47,693 bases of DNA from positions 1 to 47,693 of the forward strand of contig CAMBXP010000009.1 of the NCBI GenBank assembly GCA_945871895.1, in the 5' to 3' direction. Shown here piece by piece: positions 44,053 to 47,693 of this stretch. The stretch is from Chryseobacterium gleum. Lineage in GTDB: Bacteria > Bacteroidota > Bacteroidia > Flavobacteriales_C > GCA-002722245. The notes beneath the pieces are model-generated. The model did not search any database and was not told the DNA's origin. It worked only from the letters and a program-made list of their open reading frames with translations. Made by a program: the position numbers and the translations under genes. Numbering within the stretch: the stretch's first letter is position 1; every line of letters begins with the position of its first letter.

Positions 44053-44080
44053 TTAAACTTTGAACATTGAACATTGGACT
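44053..44080 (+). repeat. Heptamer array, four in-phase units
   Basis: TTAAACT, TTGAACA, TTGAACA, TTGGACT run without gaps, 9 bp ahead of the coxA terminator. Same family as 12269, 14323 and 30571. Confidence 0.8.
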
Positions 44081-44089
44081 ATAAATAAA

Positions 44090-44119
44090 AAAGCCCCCTT
44101 GAATTATCAAGAGGGCTTT
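44090..44119. terminator. Terminator after the oxidase genes, possibly bidirectional
   Basis: AAAGCCC-C-CTTGA (44090-44102) pairs with TCAAG-A-GGGCTTT (44107-44119) around ATTA, with one mismatch. Read on the minus strand it is followed by TTTATTTA, and on the plus strand by CTTTATTTCTT. It lies 17 bp after the end of cytochrome oxidase subunit I. Confidence 0.85.
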
Positions 44120-44135
44120 CTTTATTTCTTACATC

Positions 44136-45950
44136 TTAGTGACCTTCAGATTCTCCTTCTTTCAAAGGAACTGTTTGGTCTACGAAGTCTACATCATAAC
44201 CAGGTTTGCTGTAATCATAAGGCCATCTGTGAACTTCAGGAATTTTGCCTTCCCAGTTACCATGCACTCTTTCAACCGGAGCAGTCCACTCTAATGTGTT
44301 AGAACCCCATGGATTTTGAGTAGATTTTCTTCCTTTAAAAATGCTATAGAAGAAGTTAAAGATGAAAATGAACTGTCCGATTGCCGCCATAATAGCAAAG
44401 CATGTAATGATTACGTTGATGTTCTCCATACCTTGGAACATTTCGTACTCCTCATTTGAATAATATCTTCTAGGCACACCTGCCAAACCTAAAAAGTGCA
44501 TTGGAAAGAATACGCCATAAACACCTGCAATAGTCATCCAAAAATGCAAGTACCCCATTTTAGGCAACATGAATTTACCGTACATTCTAGGGAACCAGTG
44601 GTAAACACCTGCGAACATACCGAAGATAGCTCCTGCACCCATTACGATGTGGAAGTGGCCAACTACGAAGTAGGTATCGTGAATATTAATATCTAAAGCA
44701 GAATCTCCTAAAATCAAACCCGTTAAACCACCAGAGATGAATAAAGAAACCATCCCTAATGCAAACATCATTGCTGGAGTCAAACGAAGATTACCTTTCC
44801 AAATGGTAGCAAGGTAGTTGAAAACCTTGATAGCTGAAGGAATAGCAATCAATAAAGTAGTAAATGTAAACACAGTACCTAAGAAAGGATTCATACCTGT
44901 CATAAACATATGGTGACCCCATACAATAAACGATAAGAATGCAATAGCCAATACTGAAACAATCATAGCTCTATAACCAAAGATTGGTTTTCTTGAGTTC
45001 GTTGAAATTACTTCAGAAGTTAAACCTAAAGCTGGTAATAATATGATATAAACCTCAGGGTGACCCAAGAACCAGAACAAGTGCTCGAACAACAATGGAG
45101 AACCTCCAGTAGCTTCCAAAGGAATACCGCTCATGAAGATATCAGACAGGTAGAACGCAGTTCCGAAAGATCTATCGAACATTAACAACAATGCACAAGA
45201 TAATAATACTGGGAAAGAAAGAACCCCTAACACAGCAGTGATTAAGAAACACCAGATAGTCAATGGCATTCTAGTCATTGTCATACCTTTTGTTCTCAAG
45301 TTGAAAACAGTAACGATATAGTTCAAGCTACCCAATAGAGAAGAAGCAATGAATATCGCCATAGAAACCAACCAAAGAGTCATACCTAAACCAGAACCAG
45401 GAATAGCCTGCGGTAAAGCAGATAGTGGAGGATAAACCGTCCAACCAGCAGAAGCAGGACCACCTTCAACGAAACATGAAGCAATCATGATTACAGAAGA
45501 AAGGAAGAACAACCAGTAAGAAATCATGTTTAGTAAACCAGATGCCATATCTCGGGCACCCAATTGGTAAGGAATCAAGAGATTCGAGAAAGTACCACTT
45601 AATCCACCCGTTAATACAAAGAACACGATAATCGTACCATGAATCGTAACTAAAGCCAAATACATATCGGGTGTAAGAACACCTTCGGGAGCAAATTTAT
45701 CTCCTAAAAAGAAGTTTGAAAAAGCAAAACCTTCGCCAGGCCAAGCCAATTGCAAACGGAAAAGGATTGACATACCCATTCCGACCAATGCCATGATAAT
45801 AGCAGTAATCAAGAATTGCTTAGCAATCATTTTATGATCCTGAGAGAAAATATACTTTGTTATAAAAGTCTCGTGGTGCTCGTGGTGACCGTGGTCGTGA
45901 CCGTGATCATCGTGCCCGTGTGCTTCATGTCCGTGTGCGTGTGCTGACAT
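44136..45950 (-). CDS. ctaD: Cytochrome c oxidase subunit I
   Basis: The 604-residue protein has 12 membrane helices and the heme-copper core: TIHGTIIVFF, GARDMASGLLNMISYW (D-channel Asp), FWFLGHPEVYIILLP (CuB His, the E and the cross-linked Tyr), WGHHMFMTGMNPFLG (CuB His pair), IAIPSAIKVFNY (K-channel Lys) and HDTYFVVGHFHIVMGAGA (heme a/a3 His). The E in GHPEV suggests the A1 type. The first 26 residues hold 12 His in the pattern HAHGHEAHGHDDHGHDHGHH, absent from the core. It lies downstream of subunit II and actF, as in ACIII-caa3 supercomplex operons. Confidence 0.97.
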   Translation of the reverse strand: MSAHAHGHEAHGHDDHGHDHGHHEHHETFITKYIFSQDHKMIAKQFLITAIIMALVGMGMSILFRLQLAWPGEGFAFSNFFLGDKFAPEGVLTPDMYLALVTIHGTIIVFFVLTGGLSGTFSNLLIPYQLGARDMASGLLNMISYWLFFLSSVIMIASCFVEGGPASAGWTVYPPLSALPQAIPGSGLGMTLWLVSMAIFIASSLLGSLNYIVTVFNLRTKGMTMTRMPLTIWCFLITAVLGVLSFPVLLSCALLLMFDRSFGTAFYLSDIFMSGIPLEATGGSPLLFEHLFWFLGHPEVYIILLPALGLTSEVISTNSRKPIFGYRAMIVSVLAIAFLSFIVWGHHMFMTGMNPFLGTVFTFTTLLIAIPSAIKVFNYLATIWKGNLRLTPAMMFALGMVSLFISGGLTGLILGDSALDINIHDTYFVVGHFHIVMGAGAIFGMFAGVYHWFPRMYGKFMLPKMGYLHFWMTIAGVYGVFFPMHFLGLAGVPRRYYSNEEYEMFQGMENINVIITCFAIMAAIGQFIFIFNFFYSIFKGRKSTQNPWGSNTLEWTAPVERVHGNWEGKIPEVHRWPYDYSKPGYDVDFVDQTVPLKEGESEGH

Positions 45951-45983
45951 TTTTTATCGTTTTACAAGTTTCTAATCAATCTT

Positions 45984-47165
45984 TTAATTTCCTGCTATTT
46001 CATCACCAAAAGGTTTTGCTGCTTTCATTTTAGCATCAAAATCTTTTTGTTCTAAAACAACAATTGGGAAGCGCATTTTGTAGTGAGAAGCACCACAAAT
46101 TTTATTACATACCAATTCGTATGAATAAAATGTTTTTCCTTCTTTAGCAGCTTCTACTTTCATCTCCTCAGCAGTATAACGAGGTTTGAATGTAAATTGA
46201 GTGCTCATACCAGGCACACAGTTCATTTGTGCGCGGAAGTGAGGGAAATAAGCAGAGTGAATAATGTCTTTAGAGCGGAAAGTGAAGTGATGATTTTTTC
46301 CTTTACATAAAAACAAAGTATCTCTAATAATAATATCATCTTGAGCTACCGAGTAGTTTCCTTTCTCAGAAATCATTTTTCTTAATCTTCTTTCGTTCGC
46401 TTTCCAAGCAGACAATTGTGTTTCAGCTTCAGACAATTCTTCAGATTTACCAGACCACCCATTCTCCACTAAAGAATCCAATACTTTAACCTGACCTTCC
46501 AATTGTACAATAGAAGCAATCGTTCCAACCAGAGCAGAATCTAAAGTAGCTGAAGTAACAATACCTAAAGAGTTTGAACTAGTGATAGTAGAAAAATTCA
46601 CTTTACCCAATTGATTGTCTTTACCAGAGTAGTGTGCAGTCCATTTAAATTGCTCACCTACCAATTCCACTTCTACAGTATTTTTATCTTCCTCTGGATT
46701 AATTACAGCATCCCAAGTAGATAGACCGTAAAACACCAATGACAAAAGAACGATAGCGGGAATGATAGTCCACACCATCTCTAATTTATTGTTGTGTGGG
46801 AACCACAAAGCTTTTTGGTCTTTCTTTTTATAGTATTTAAAGATGAAAGCAAAAAGGAAAGTATGTGTTAAGAAGAACACAAACAAAATCAAGTACATTG
46901 TTACCCAAAACAAGTTGTCTATTTTATCGCCATGCTCAGAAGCAGAAACAGGAAGCAGAAATTTACCCCAACCAGCCATTTGCGCTAGCAAACTGCCAAA
47001 CAATAAAACACCAAACAAGGCATATAAAAACCCTTGGGTTTTTATTTCAGATAAAGAGACATACTCTTCGTCATCTACCAATTGAGTTGATAATTCATGA
47101 GAGCGCATCACTTTCGCGATTGCTACAATCACTATTAAAACCGTTATTAGAACCAATAATTCCAT
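45984..47165 (-). CDS. coxB: Cytochrome c oxidase subunit II with a central insertion
   Basis: The 393-residue protein has an N-terminal extra helix, two further membrane helices (about 45-65, 85-112; 128-148) and a CuA cupredoxin domain. CuA ligands are His303 (DIIHSAYFPHF), Cys353, Cys357, His361 and Met364 (CNKICGASHYKM). Between strands, about residues 203-273, there is an extra segment, SATLDSALVGTIASIVQLEG... to ISEKGNYSVA, predicted helical and coiled, which I do not recall from typical subunits II. It passes electrons from cytochrome c to subunit I. It lies 33 bp upstream of ctaD. Confidence 0.95.
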   Translation of the reverse strand: MELLVLITVLIVIVAIAKVMRSHELSTQLVDDEEYVSLSEIKTQGFLYALFGVLLFGSLLAQMAGWGKFLLPVSASEHGDKIDNLFWVTMYLILFVFFLTHTFLFAFIFKYYKKKDQKALWFPHNNKLEMVWTIIPAIVLLSLVFYGLSTWDAVINPEEDKNTVEVELVGEQFKWTAHYSGKDNQLGKVNFSTITSSNSLGIVTSATLDSALVGTIASIVQLEGQVKVLDSLVENGWSGKSEELSEAETQLSAWKANERRLRKMISEKGNYSVAQDDIIIRDTLFLCKGKNHHFTFRSKDIIHSAYFPHFRAQMNCVPGMSTQFTFKPRYTAEEMKVEAAKEGKTFYSYELVCNKICGASHYKMRFPIVVLEQKDFDAKMKAAKPFGDEIAGN

Positions 47166-47199
47166 TCCTGTATATTTTTAACTTCCGACTTCTAGTTTA

Positions 47200-47693
47200 T
47201 TAATGATATAAGTTCTTGCTTTCTTCCAAGTAAGGGTGGTTTTTCACCAACAATGGTCGACTTGCTATTGATCTCAAGATCACGAACAAGAAAGTACCCA
47301 AGAAAATAAAGAAGAAACCAAATTCAATTAAACCAATTTTACCTTGCTCCTTCATTGAAGAAGGAATGATTAACAATTGAACATCTACCCAGTGAGTGAT
47401 GAAAATAATACAACCGATAACAGTAATTAATCCCTTTTTCTTTTTAGCATCAGCATCCATCAAACCAACCATTGGTAGAGCAAAATTCACCAACATCATT
47501 CCAAAGAAAACGAATTTATAATCTTGAATTCTTGCAATGTAAGGAGCTACCTCCTCAGGTATATCTGCGTACCAAATCAACATAAATTGAGCAAACCACA
47601 AGTACGTCCACAAGAAACTTAAAGCAAACATCCATTTACCTAAGTCGTGTAAGTGACCTTTTTTAACCCATGGCATTAAGCCTTTGCTTTGTA
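47200..47693 (-). CDS. actF: Alternative complex III quinone-binding subunit ActF, C-terminal part
   Basis: The frame stays open to the window edge (upstream residues read QSKGL before MPWVKKGHL), so only the last ~164 residues are present. GLMPWVKKGHLHDLGKWMFALSFLWTYLWFAQFMLIWYADIPEEV is the ActF signature near its C-terminus, and four membrane helices follow. ActF is one of two NrfD-like membrane subunits of the quinol:cytochrome c oxidoreductase that replaces complex bc1 in many Bacteroidota. The order actF-coxB-ctaD supports an ACIII-oxidase supercomplex. Confidence 0.93.
   Translation of the reverse strand, partial: QSKGLMPWVKKGHLHDLGKWMFALSFLWTYLWFAQFMLIWYADIPEEVAPYIARIQDYKFVFFGMMLVNFALPMVGLMDADAKKKKGLITVIGCIIFITHWVDVQLLIIPSSMKEQGKIGLIEFGFFFIFLGTFLFVILRSIASRPLLVKNHPYLEESKNLYH

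Overview
The window is a chromosomal segment of low-GC DNA from a member of the phylum Bacteroidota, most likely a gliding or type IX secretion (T9SS) lineage close to Flavobacteriales/Chitinophagales. The evidence is a full-length sprA next to gcvH and a VanZ-like gene, the mutY-ssb-gldE-gldD cluster, an alternative-complex-III/cytochrome oxidase cluster, Bacteroidota-type promoters (-33 TTG, -7 TAnnTTTG), little sign of Shine-Dalgarno sequences, and several TTG/GTG starts. I see no rRNA, tRNA, prophage, classical insertion sequence or CRISPR array.

Layout. 1-3179 (-): 5' part of a large secreted protein with RCC1 and PKD-like repeats, a likely T9SS cargo. 3284-5863 (-): a yraN-type nuclease-fold gene and two tandem paralogous secreted von Willebrand A proteins. 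5903-8521: a conserved hypothetical, a lipoprotein, a cyclophilin-fold protein without its catalytic residues, and pheS. 8532-12403 (-): recX, a DUF433/DUF5615 toxin-antitoxin pair, a CDF metal exporter, RNase G/E and a 31-residue ribosomal-type protein. 12425-16657: a TPR protein and HU, divergent from mutY-ssb-gldE-gldD. 16799-18129 (-): heme A synthase coupled to a metal-binding lipoprotein. 18230-24153 (+): rplU-rpmA, a membrane protein, a complex repeat region, serS, a TPR protein, a DUF4286 protein and rsmA. 24416-29284: an OlsF-like two-domain acyltransferase, a membrane glycosyltransferase and mgtE. 29329-29723: a GIY-YIG gene bounded by perfect 30-bp inverted repeats. 29740-40673 (-): maeB-ruvA-sprA-gcvH-vanZ. 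40739-43938: a sirtuin, a cysteine-less thioredoxin-fold protein, queG and ruvB. 44136-47693 (-): cytochrome oxidase subunits I and II and the end of actF of alternative complex III.

How the genes work together. SprA (outer-membrane T9SS channel) with GldD and GldE serves secretion and gliding, and the RCC1/PKD protein is a plausible cargo. ActF, the oxidase subunits, heme A synthase and the metal-binding lipoprotein form the end of aerobic respiration and its assembly. MutY, SSB, RecX, RuvA and RuvB cover DNA repair and recombination. PheS, SerS, L21, L27, RsmA, QueG, RNase G and the 31-residue protein serve translation and RNA metabolism.

The least explained material is intergenic: a family of palindromes with the core CTTCGGGGTACCTC, one pair of which frames the GIY-YIG gene; a 390-bp composite repeat region upstream of serS with strong RNA-like folding; a 21-bp-stem palindrome upstream of the CDF gene; and in-phase heptamer arrays (TTGAACA/TTAAACA) at several gene ends. 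The GIY-YIG cassette is the best candidate for an undescribed system. It resembles in layout, not in sequence, the REP-palindrome/RAYT arrangement.
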